Source: an uncultured Saprospiraceae bacterium (GTDB taxonomy: Bacteria; Bacteroidota; Bacteroidia; Chitinophagales; Saprospiraceae). From it: a stretch of DNA of 64,000 bases. The stretch spans positions 1 to 64,000 of the forward strand of contig CALJOK010000050.1 in the NCBI GenBank assembly GCA_937981555.1. The letters run 5' to 3'. Made by a program: the position numbers and the translations under genes. The notes under the pieces are model-generated. The model saw only the letters and a program-made list of their open reading frames with translations. It searched no databases and had not been told where the DNA came from. Every line of letters begins with the position of its first letter. Within the stretch, counting starts at the first letter, position 1. This document shows positions 35,859-43,937 of the stretch, in pieces.

Positions 35859-38800
35859 TTAACTCAATTCTTTAATACGTTCTTCAAATAGGTAAAGGGG
35901 AGTTTCTGAATAGAGTTTTTGATATCTGGTGAGTGATTTATTTTTGTAATTATCTTGTTGAGTAATCTTATACAACCAAAAATAAATATCACCTAATTCA
36001 AAATCACTAGTATATTCTTTTACTAAATCTTGTAGTATTTCTTGGGCCTTTTCTTCTTCCTTCTTAGCAAACGCTAATTTGGCAGAGAAAATTTTAGCTT
36101 TGAAGATCAAATCTAAATTTCCTAACTTTTCGATCATCAAAATAGCTTCTTTATGGAAAGCCTGAGCTTCATCAATTCTATCAGCTTCAATTAATGCTTC
36201 CCCTTTTTCCACCAAACTTTCTCCGAGTACTAATTTATTATTAATCATCCGAGCTAATTCAATAGCGCGATTATAATAACTGATCGCTTTTTCATAATTT
36301 TTTTTGACCATGAAAATATCAGCAAGCGCATTGACTGCTTTGGCGATTCCTTTTCTATAGTTTAATTCTTCGCAGAGTGCCAGATTTTTTTCTAAATAGC
36401 CTTTCGCTAAATCGAATTCTCCTTCCTCACTTCGTAACTCTCCGAGCAATCCAAGTGCAATAGCAATTCCTTGCTTATCTCCTAATTCTTCGCTGATGGT
36501 TAAGTCTTGCAAGAAATGTTCGGAGGCTTTTACATAATCTCCTTTGCGTTGATATACACTTCCTATGCAACCGATTGCAATGGATACTAATAATTTATTA
36601 CCTAAATCTTCGCTGAGTTTTAGTCCTTTTTGATAACTGTCCAAGGCTTCATCATAATCTCCCTTTTCAAAAAGAACGATCCCCATATTGGTATATAAAT
36701 TAGCCATACCTTGCGAATCATTTATTTTTTTACAAATGGCTAATTCAGATTCTTGCCATTGGATCGCTTCCTCATAATTCCCTTCATTCATATGTGCCAA
36801 CCCAAGATGAGAAACAATAGAAGCATTAGCTTTGTCAGGATTGTGTTCGCGACTAAGGTTTATACTTTTAGTGAAATAAGATTTTGCATGATCATAAATT
36901 CCTTGTCGAAAGAATAGTGTTCCTAAATTTCCATACACTTTATATTTCCCAACACTATCATCTGTAAATTCAAAATGAGTAGCAGCTGCTTCAAGGTGAG
37001 ATTTGGCATCATCATAATTTCCTTTGAGTGTCAATAATTCACCAATCAAATTATGAATTCGTCCACCCAAAACATGATCATCTTCCTCTCTAATTAAATC
37101 CATCGCCTCTTCATAAACTTTCTGACATCGATCCCATTCACCTACTAATCTAAGCACGCTTGCTTTTTTTAACAAGACCGTTACCAGTTCTTTTCGATCG
37201 GTGGAAGGATCCTTTTTATAATTCCCAACTAACTGTTCATAGAGATTAAGTGCACGAGCATTTTGATATTTTAAACGATTAAAATCTGCCGCTTTTAGCA
37301 AATAATAATTAGTCTTTTCTTCAATTTCAGCCTCACCAAAATGGAAAGCTAAATCAGCATATCGTTCTTCAATTTTACCTTTATATAATTTTTCGATGGC
37401 CTCGGCAATTAGTCGATGTAGTCGACGTAACCTTGCTCGAAGCTGCATATCATATACTGCTTCTCGAAGTAAGGAATGCTTAAAAATATATCTTAACTCA
37501 TTGACCGCTCGCCAAATTTGACCACGCTCAGCAGTTTGAATTTGTTCTTTTAAAACAGCACTCGCGTCTCCATTTCGAGCAATAAATTCCTTTTGAGCTT
37601 TCATCACTTCATTCAAAACTGGAATTTCAAATTCTCTTCCAATCACCGCTGCTGCTTTTACTGTTTCTTTCACCAACAGAGATAAACGATCAATTCGTGC
37701 CATCAAAATAGAATTAATCGAACTCGATAATTTGAGACTATTATCTTTGATGTGCCAAACTTGTCTTCGCTTTTGTAGCAAATTACTTTCAGAAAAATAT
37801 TCAATAATTTGTTCGGCATAAAATGGATTTCCATTCGTAGTCCTCAACAAAAGCTCTTTGAATTCTTTACTGATGGGTGCTTGCAATTTTATTTCTGCAA
37901 AATTTTCAATTGCTTCAGGTTGCAAAATATTCAAGTCGATTTCTAAAATCTTATGTTTTCCATCTAGCAAAGTTTCTCTAGAAAAGAGATGTACTTTTTC
38001 TCCATTATCATCATATCGACTAGTCACTAAAACAAAGATCGGATGACGAGTCATCTTCCTCGCAAAGTCTTGTAAAAATTCAATTGAATCTAGATCAAAC
38101 CAATGCGCATCTTCCAACTCTAAAACCACAGGTTGCAAGCAAGATTCTGCTACGATCAGATTACTTAGTGCGGATAACGTATTTTGATACCGACCTTTCG
38201 CATCCAGCTGTTGCCAAAGCGAAGAGGAACTATTGATCCCAACTTGAGCGGCCAAAATAGATTTAGTACGAGAGAGTTCTTTTCTTATTTGGTTAGCATC
38301 TTCATGAGTAATTAATCTTTCATCGTGATACAAATCCAAATACTTTTTTTCAAAAGATTCGATATTCTGGATTTCCGTATTTTCGAAAGATTGCTCGAAG
38401 TAATTTTTTAAAAAATAGATAAAAGGATTGAGTGGTTTTTTTAAAATTTGATCTGCCTGGCAAGTCAACCAACTTACACTTCCAATCTTTCGCAACTGAG
38501 AACGCATCTCAAATGACAATCGACTTTTACCAATTCCAGCTTCGCCAAACAAATAAGCCACCCCTGCAAAATCATTATTAAGAATTGGTTTTGAAAAATT
38601 GAGTAGTTGTTCTAATTCATCTTTCCGTCCAACCATTCTTCCTCCAAAAACTTGCTGGTCATCAATATTTTTTCCCAACAATTCATAGGTAGGAATATCT
38701 TCATCAATTCCTTTATATTGAATATCTCCTTTGTGATTAAATCTAAAATAAGGACTTTTTTGAATCGTCTCATCCACTAGGACTTCGCCATAATTAGCAT

Positions 38801-39887
38801 AAATCATGAGTCTTGCAGCTAAGTTAATTCGATTACCGACAGCAGCATATTGACATCTTTCAACACCTCCAACTGTTCCTGTAAAGGCATTACCAGAAGT
38901 GATTCCTATTCTAAACTTAAGGGGAGTCGTTCGTCGTAAATCTTTCAGCTCTTCTTCCAATGCCATGACGAACTCTATCGCTCGTTCATTATTATTTTCA
39001 AAGGTAACTGGCGCACCAAAAAATGCAACGAGTACACCTCCTTTATCTCCAAAATCAACTTCTTTAAAGTAACCTGAAAAAGAAGAAATTTCATCTAACA
39101 CTACACTTACAAAATTATTTAATGCCTCATGTGTATCCACTCCAGTAAAAGAAATGAAAACTGAAATTACATCTCGAAATTCACCGTTGTCATCGTATTG
39201 AATAACTTCTTTTGGAAAAAAATTAGAAAGGATGTTAGACTCTAAATCGGGAAGTGGATTGAAGCAATTTTCAATGTCAGGAAATTCGACCATTTCTGAG
39301 AATCGAAAATATTCGTCTTTTTTTATCTCAACAGCAGGTAAGAATTTTTCAAATTTTGTTTTAAAATTTTCATTTAAAATAATCTCCTGTACCTCTGCAT
39401 TATACTGAGATTGTGCCGCTGCATTAATCGCTTCACCTCTGAAGTAAAATGACTTTTGTTTATTTCCAACGATACCCCATTCTACATCACCTTCCCCTAA
39501 TCCGATTTTTATTCCAAAGTAAAAATCTCCAAATCGAGTTTTTCTTATTCCATTTTTTTGGAAAAAATCACGCAATAGCCCTGCCGTTTTAATTAAAACC
39601 TCAGGGGAATCTTGATCAGATGATTTGGGAAAAATAGCTGTAAAAGAATCACCAGCAAAATAAGGAATAAATCCACCTTCGCAATAAACTAAATTGACTA
39701 GTGGCTCGAAAATACCATTGAGGTGAGAAGAGAGTTGTTCAGCACCTTCTTTCCCTTGCTTCATTAACGTTTCGGTCAAAGAAGTAAAACCAGACAAATC
39801 AATAAACAAGGTAAATGCATCGAAATTACCATGTTCATTACCTGCCTTAAATTTTTGCTGAATAAAATGTGGAATAAGGTTTCTCAA
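35859..39887 (-). CDS. Tandem class III cyclase-domain, AAA ATPase and TPR protein (soluble adenylyl cyclase-like)
   Basis: 1342 residues, no membrane segment. Cyclase domain C1 (about 20-170) keeps both metal-binding aspartates: Asp30 in FIDLSGFTSLTE and Asp80 in FAGDSFTAIF. C2 (about 235-375) has Ser246 at the first metal position but keeps Asn355 and Arg359 of YAAVGNRINLAARLM and Lys282 in GDKGGVLVAFFG. One composite active site, with metals from C1 and transition-state residues from C2, is the arrangement of mammalian soluble adenylyl cyclase and cyanobacterial relatives. Next come an AAA/STAND ATPase (Walker A GEAGIGKS at 448-455) and about ten TPRs in the last 450 residues. A cAMP-making or signal-scaffold role is inferred. 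A 41-bp repeat array lies directly upstream. Confidence 0.9.
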   Translation of the reverse strand: MRNLIPHFIQQKFKAGNEHGNFDAFTLFIDLSGFTSLTETLMKQGKEGAEQLSSHLNGIFEPLVNLVYCEGGFIPYFAGDSFTAIFPKSSDQDSPEVLIKTAGLLRDFFQKNGIRKTRFGDFYFGIKIGLGEGDVEWGIVGNKQKSFYFRGEAINAAAQSQYNAEVQEIILNENFKTKFEKFLPAVEIKKDEYFRFSEMVEFPDIENCFNPLPDLESNILSNFFPKEVIQYDDNGEFRDVISVFISFTGVDTHEALNNFVSVVLDEISSFSGYFKEVDFGDKGGVLVAFFGAPVTFENNNERAIEFVMALEEELKDLRRTTPLKFRIGITSGNAFTGTVGGVERCQYAAVGNRINLAARLMIYANYGEVLVDETIQKSPYFRFNHKGDIQYKGIDEDIPTYELLGKNIDDQQVFGGRMVGRKDELEQLLNFSKPILNNDFAGVAYLFGEAGIGKSRLSFEMRSQLRKIGSVSWLTCQADQILKKPLNPFIYFLKNYFEQSFENTEIQNIESFEKKYLDLYHDERLITHEDANQIRKELSRTKSILAAQVGINSSSSLWQQLDAKGRYQNTLSALSNLIVAESCLQPVVLELEDAHWFDLDSIEFLQDFARKMTRHPIFVLVTSRYDDNGEKVHLFSRETLLDGKHKILEIDLNILQPEAIENFAEIKLQAPISKEFKELLLRTTNGNPFYAEQIIEYFSESNLLQKRRQVWHIKDNSLKLSSSINSILMARIDRLSLLVKETVKAAAVIGREFEIPVLNEVMKAQKEFIARNGDASAVLKEQIQTAERGQIWRAVNELRYIFKHSLLREAVYDMQLRARLRRLHRLIAEAIEKLYKGKIEERYADLAFHFGEAEIEEKTNYYLLKAADFNRLKYQNARALNLYEQLVGNYKKDPSTDRKELVTVLLKKASVLRLVGEWDRCQKVYEEAMDLIREEDDHVLGGRIHNLIGELLTLKGNYDDAKSHLEAAATHFEFTDDSVGKYKVYGNLGTLFFRQGIYDHAKSYFTKSINLSREHNPDKANASIVSHLGLAHMNEGNYEEAIQWQESELAICKKINDSQGMANLYTNMGIVLFEKGDYDEALDSYQKGLKLSEDLGNKLLVSIAIGCIGSVYQRKGDYVKASEHFLQDLTISEELGDKQGIAIALGLLGELRSEEGEFDLAKGYLEKNLALCEELNYRKGIAKAVNALADIFMVKKNYEKAISYYNRAIELARMINNKLVLGESLVEKGEALIEADRIDEAQAFHKEAILMIEKLGNLDLIFKAKIFSAKLAFAKKEEEKAQEILQDLVKEYTSDFELGDIYFWLYKITQQDNYKNKSLTRYQKLYSETPLYLFEERIKELS

Positions 39888-39964
39888 CTAGGTTAAAATT
39901 AGATTTTATTTAAAACACTAAAGTAAGCATTATCTAAAATAATCATGTAATAAATGAAGGGAAT

Positions 39965-40394
39965 TGTTTGGAGAGGGAAACTTCTTTTCCGTTTGATTTC
40001 GACTCATTTCCGAATAGGAAACTTCTTTTCCGCTTGATTTCGACTCATTTCTGAATAGGAAATTCCTTTCCCGTTCGACATAGACTTCATTCTAAATTGG
40101 AAACTTCTTTTCCCATCGTCGTAGACTTCATTCTAAATTGGAAAACTGTTTTCCCAGCGTCGTAGACTTCATTCTAAATTGGAAAACTGTTTTCCCATCG
40201 TCGTAGACTTCATTCTAAATTGGAAAACTCTTTTCCCAGCGTCGTAGACTTCATTCTAAATTGGAAAACTGTTTTCCCATCGTCGTAGACTTCATTCTAA
40301 ATTGGAAAACTCTTTTCCCGGCGTCGTAGACTTCATTCTAAATTGGAAAACTCTTTTCCCAGCGTCGTAGACTTCATTCTAAATTGGAAAACTG
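39965..40394. repeat. 41-bp tandem repeat array, about ten copies
   Basis: Ten copies of a 41-bp unit (one of 42 bp) plus a partial eleventh run from 39965; phases at 40089, 40130, 40171, 40212, 40253, 40294, 40335 and 40376. Each unit holds an inverted repeat GGAAAAC-N-STTTTCC (S = G or C) and a TCGTAGACTTCATTCTAA part. The first three copies are more diverged; the others differ mainly at CTG/CTC and A/T/G before CG. 41 is not a multiple of three, and no frame runs through, so it is non-coding. It lies 78 bp upstream of the cyclase gene. Confidence 0.93.
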
Positions 40395-40451
40395 CTACTA
40401 TTGAAATTAGGGTTCTAAGGAATGCGAATAAGATAAATTCAGAATAAAAAA

Positions 40452-40495
40452 AGTAGCTAACCATTTCTATGATCGACTACTTTCTATTTTCTTTT
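40452..40495 (-). terminator. Possible weak terminator
   Basis: AAAGTAG and CTACTTT (7-bp arms, loop about 20 nt) with a T-run on the minus strand after the stem; it would end the transcript of the gene at 40744-41331, about 250 bp downstream of its stop codon. Confidence 0.35.
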
Positions 40496-40572
40496 CTCTA
40501 CCATACTCTTTTCAATTGAGTCTCAGAGAGACGGAATATCAGTAGAAGATCATGGCAATTTCCAAGCTTTAG

Positions 40573-40671
40573 AGTACCAGAGGTAAGGCATTTTTTATAT
40601 GTCGTACCTCTGGCACTTAAAAATGGGGTGACACATTTAGAATGCTACCGGTATTTCGTGCCTCTGCCACT
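40573..40671. repeat. Three short repeats, two as an inverted pair
   Basis: AGTACCAGAGGTA (40573-40585) pairs with TACCTCTGGCACT (40605-40617) as a 13-bp inverted repeat with one mismatch. A third, diverged copy GTGCCTCTGCCACT (40658-40671) repeats the right arm in the same orientation. Confidence 0.55.
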
Positions 40672-40743
40672 TTTTCAAAAAATGTACGGTAGAGATTTAT
40701 TTTTTGGATATTTGTTGGGTGGGTTTGGCCGAAAGTAGTAGCT

Positions 40744-41331
40744 CTATTTTTTTCTTATTTTTTTTATACCTAGTCCTACCATACTTCTATTTGAGATAAT
40801 TTTATTTATTGGTAAATGAGGGCTCATCATGGTATTCATTGAATTTTTTCTTGTACCAAATCTCTGAGGAATATTATTCTTTATTGCTAAAAAATCAAAT
40901 AAGACTGCTAATCCAATTTGATTGTCAGTCTTAGAAATTTCCATTATTAGCATGTTTAATTTTTTTTCTTGTATTAAAATTTTATCCATTAAAAAATATA
41001 TTACCCCAATTAATTTACTTTCTTTTTCTAATGTATATTCATCAATTAAAATTTTTATATTTTCTTCACTTGTCAATAATTCACTTAGTCGATTTCCACA
41101 ATCAGTCTTTAATTTATCTAACTCTATTTGATAATCATCAAAAGAAAATTCATTTATCCATTTGCAGTTTCTGCATCCATTTTTTCTTTTATAAAAATTA
41201 TAAAATGGACTATTAATGGTGTTTAATCTTAAACTGTCTAATTGTTCAAATTTACTTAAAACATTTTCTACCTGAGCACTTGGCTTAAAACAGAATAGGA
41301 TGAATACTAAAATACATATTATTTTATTCAT
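40744..41331 (-). CDS. Secreted DUF6624-like protein, 195 aa
   Basis: 195 residues. Signal peptide 1-19 (ICILVFILFCFKPSAQ). The C-terminal half has IYFLMDKILIQEKK, NIPQRFGTRKN and PINKIISNRSMVGLG, resembling the DUF6624 pattern with a Leu-x-Asp-Arg-like turn, a Pro-Gln-x-Tyr/Phe-Gly-Thr segment and an Arg-x-x-Val-Gly-Leu end; several positions depart from it, so the match is partial. The middle holds CRNCK, two cysteines two residues apart. The function is unknown. It follows the T9SS cargo gene by 13 bp and probably shares its transcript. Confidence 0.6.
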   Translation of the reverse strand: MNKIICILVFILFCFKPSAQVENVLSKFEQLDSLRLNTINSPFYNFYKRKNGCRNCKWINEFSFDDYQIELDKLKTDCGNRLSELLTSEENIKILIDEYTLEKESKLIGVIYFLMDKILIQEKKLNMLIMEISKTDNQIGLAVLFDFLAIKNNIPQRFGTRKNSMNTMMSPHLPINKIISNRSMVGLGIKKIRKK

Positions 41332-41344
41332 ATATATTCTTTAC

Positions 41345-42253
41345 TTATTTCTTGACTATTTTTTTTGTTATTATTTGTCCATTGTATAACCTCATTTTCA
41401 AAAAGTAGATGCCATGATTCAAGTCTAATAAATTTATTTTGTTCAATAAACTATGATGATCCATTTTTTTACTCAATATCTTTTTACCGAAAGTATCAAG
41501 TATTTCTATTTCCATTAATCCTTTTACTTCTATTGAAAGATCTCCTTTATTCACAATTGGATTTGGATATATTCTGGGTGTTGGAATATCTTTTTTTTGC
41601 TCATTAATATTTGATGTGCTAGGAAATTTGAAGTTATCAATAAGCAACCAGTCAAGTGCCATACCTGTATCTGGCATTCTCACAGTTATAAAAGAGGAAT
41701 TATTAGGTGCTACAAAATTAACATCTTGCTTAATCCAAACTCCAATATTTGGATATGCGGGTGGGGATGATTGAATTAAGATTCCAAAATCATTTGATGT
41801 TTCAGACGCACCTATCTCTAGTGAAGAAAAATCCCATCCTTTAAAATAATATGAAAAACTATACTCATTTCCTTCTTCTAAATCTATTGATAATTTTAAG
41901 GCAATTTTCTCTCTGACTGTATCACCATTTATTAAGTTACTTCCAATGCCTATAGTATAATTTCCGTTTTGTGCATCTCCCCATCCCCATGCACAATCGT
42001 TTCTTACAATATCAAGAAAACTACCAAACGTATCAATTACAATAACATCATCCATTAAAGTATGAAAGACATGAGAATAAGGACTAATCAAGCACGTGTC
42101 AGCACTATTATTTTCAAAACTACCATTAAGCACTTGCTGAGAATAACTAACATTAGTTGAGACCAATATAATTATTAAAAGCAGACTTACTTTGAAAAAT
42201 TCGATGACTCTTTGTAAGTGTGTTTTAATATTTTGAAGTACTATTATTTTCAT
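41345..42253 (-). CDS. Secreted T9SS sorting-domain protein with an N-terminal jelly-roll domain
   Basis: 302 residues. The N-terminus contains a signal region with hydrophobic core SLLLIIILVSTNVSYSQ (about 23-39). Residues 40-215 are a beta-sandwich of the NGSFE type: QQVLNGSFENNSADTC, YTIGIGSN, YSFSYYFKGWD, SSFITVRMPDTGMALDWLLIDNF; this is like carbohydrate-binding or DUF642-like modules. Residues 225-302 are a T9SS type A sorting domain (PRIYPNPIVNKGDLSI, DTFGKKILSKK, HGIYFLKM). No catalytic motif. It is first or second of a three-gene minus-strand cluster of exported proteins. Confidence 0.8.
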   Translation of the reverse strand: MKIIVLQNIKTHLQRVIEFFKVSLLLIIILVSTNVSYSQQVLNGSFENNSADTCLISPYSHVFHTLMDDVIVIDTFGSFLDIVRNDCAWGWGDAQNGNYTIGIGSNLINGDTVREKIALKLSIDLEEGNEYSFSYYFKGWDFSSLEIGASETSNDFGILIQSSPPAYPNIGVWIKQDVNFVAPNNSSFITVRMPDTGMALDWLLIDNFKFPSTSNINEQKKDIPTPRIYPNPIVNKGDLSIEVKGLMEIEILDTFGKKILSKKMDHHSLLNKINLLDLNHGIYFLKMRLYNGQIITKKIVKK

Positions 42254-42292
42254 GCTTTAATATATTTTGAAAAAAAGAAGACCTGTTCATTG

Positions 42293-43312
42293 TTAATCCT
42301 CATATTTTTCTCTTTGAAATAATTCTTCTATTTTATCAACTTTACCATCTTTGAAAAAGATAGCGTCACTTGTAACTTTGTGAATATTTAAAATTTCCTT
42401 AACCTGATATTTTCTATAATATTTTAGTTTATTCTTTGTGTCAAAAATTATGATCTCCTTTTGAGTATCTTCTTTATCTTTAATATTTAAATCCCACTTA
42501 TAAAGACGAAGTTCAGTATTTCCTATAGGAACCAGCGCATTTGGATTCTTAGGAAAAGGAGATAAATTAAGTATTGGAATCATTACGATCATTTCCTCAT
42601 TCGGAAGAATAGTTTTAAATTTATAAGGTTTAGGAATCGATTTTTTAAAAATTAACTGTTCATTGTTCAAGTTATATATTTTGACATCGCCATCATAAAT
42701 GATTAAGTATTTTGAGGTAGGATTTTCAAAAAAATCGTAGTAACTATTCGTATTTGTATAATCTACACAAGTGAATTTTTCTTGGTCAAGAGTAATAATT
42801 TCGAATGTACTTTTTCTAATAGAACTTCTATCCTTCATCACAAATATTGTCTTATGGCAAATAATTACATGATCATTTTTAAAAGATAACTTTGGTTCTT
42901 CATTATTTAGATGTAATTCATTTTTGAAGGAGAAAGGAGGTGGTAGAATATTTAAATATAATTCATTTTTGATTGAATATATTCTACTTAAATCTGAGGA
43001 TATAAAAATACGACTAACATCTGATTTGCTTCGAATTTTTGATTTAGCTTCTTCATTTAATTTTTCATAGGGGAAATTTCTTAAATCGTATTTGAATAAA
43101 TTACGCTTTACTTCACCATTTATATCTGGATGATTCTCCAATAAATTATAAGTGAAAACATATTTATTTTCTTTTATATTTTTAATAAAAAGAGTATCAT
43201 TATTTCTACCTATAGAATTTTTTCCACGAGTAAATTCAAAGTTACTTTGAGTCTTTTGTGAACTTGTAATAACTGTCTGAAAAAGTAATATAAAAAGGAT
43301 AATGAATTTCAT
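42293..43312 (-). CDS. Exported protein of unknown function, 339 aa
   Basis: 339 residues with signal peptide 1-18 (FIILFILLFQTVITSSQ). The rest is rich in Lys, Asn and Ile and has loosely repeated beta strands (NDTLFIKNIKENKYVF, DVSRIFISSDLSRIYSI, IYSIKNELYLNIL then FKNELHLN, a short internal repeat, SKYLIIYDGDVKIYNLN). This suggests a propeller-like fold. No lipobox, sorting domain or catalytic motif. I do not recognise the family. It heads a cluster with the two genes at 41345-42253 and 40744-41331, gaps 39 and 13 bp. Confidence 0.7.
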   Translation of the reverse strand: MKFIILFILLFQTVITSSQKTQSNFEFTRGKNSIGRNNDTLFIKNIKENKYVFTYNLLENHPDINGEVKRNLFKYDLRNFPYEKLNEEAKSKIRSKSDVSRIFISSDLSRIYSIKNELYLNILPPPFSFKNELHLNNEEPKLSFKNDHVIICHKTIFVMKDRSSIRKSTFEIITLDQEKFTCVDYTNTNSYYDFFENPTSKYLIIYDGDVKIYNLNNEQLIFKKSIPKPYKFKTILPNEEMIVMIPILNLSPFPKNPNALVPIGNTELRLYKWDLNIKDKEDTQKEIIIFDTKNKLKYYRKYQVKEILNIHKVTSDAIFFKDGKVDKIEELFQREKYED

Positions 43313-43414
43313 ATTGATTAAACTTAATCATATTGATCTTATTCCATCTTAACTAAATACGAGCTTTAATTTTTTAACTTTAATTATTATTTTATTATCC
43401 ATGCCTTTCTAAAA

Positions 43415-43903
43415 TCAACTCTTCCGAATCTTCTCCTCAATCGAAGTCGTCGAATATCCTTCCTTAAATGCTAAACTTTTCACCTCACCTCCATTTTCCA
43501 AAACAATATCAGAACCAACAATTTGCGCTGGTTTCCAATCCCCACCTTTAACAATCACATTGGGTAAAATGATTTTTATCAATTCCAGCGGAGTGTCTTC
43601 TTCAAAAACGACGACCGCATGCACGAACTCCAAAGCAGCTAATAAATGTTGTCGAGTCGCTTCATCATTGATTGGACGATGTTCGCCTTTTAATCTTTTG
43701 ACAGAATCAGCAGAATTTAATCCAATCACTAACCGATCTCCCAAATCACTTGCTTCCGCCAAATAATGAATATGCCCAAAATGTAATATATCAAAACAAC
43801 CATTTGTGAAAACAATTTTTTCACCAGCTGATTTCCATTCCTCAACTGATGATTGAATGGTTTCCCATGATTGTATTTTGGATTGTATTTTTTTAAAAAT
43901 CAT
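43415..43903 (-). CDS. rfaE2: D-glycero-beta-D-manno-heptose 1-phosphate adenylyltransferase
   Basis: 162-residue cytidylyltransferase-fold enzyme equal to the C-terminal domain of HldE. It makes ADP-heptose precursors for lipopolysaccharide core. The nucleotide-binding motif is NGCFDILHFGH (34-44), followed by LNSADSVKRLKGEHRPINDE, a Lys/Arg-rich segment, and VKGGDWKPAQIVG (about 118-130) typical of RfaE2; the kinase half (RfaE1) is not in the window. The gene is 35 bp after the flippase-like gene and may be cotranscribed with it. Confidence 0.93.
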   Translation of the reverse strand: MIFKKIQSKIQSWETIQSSVEEWKSAGEKIVFTNGCFDILHFGHIHYLAEASDLGDRLVIGLNSADSVKRLKGEHRPINDEATRQHLLAALEFVHAVVVFEEDTPLELIKIILPNVIVKGGDWKPAQIVGSDIVLENGGEVKSLAFKEGYSTTSIEEKIRKS

Positions 43904-43910
43904 CTATAAA

Positions 43911-43930
43911 AATCTGTGTTATCTGTGGTA
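43911..43930. repeat. Short intergenic repeat of the AATCTGTGTTATCTGTGG type
   Basis: AATCTGTGTTATCTGTGGTA lies in the gap between rfaE2 and the flippase-like gene. The direct ATCTGTG pair resembles short intergenic repeats common in Bacteroidota genomes. It has no known role. Confidence 0.35.
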
Positions 43931-43937
43931 AAATAAA

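Noticed and set aside
39965-40394. CRISPR-like array
   Set aside because: The whole 41-bp unit repeats with no unique spacers, and no cas gene is in the window.
43911-43930. Short AATCTGTG repeat as a promoter of rfaE2
   Set aside because: It has no TAnnTTTG and looks like a dispersed intergenic repeat.
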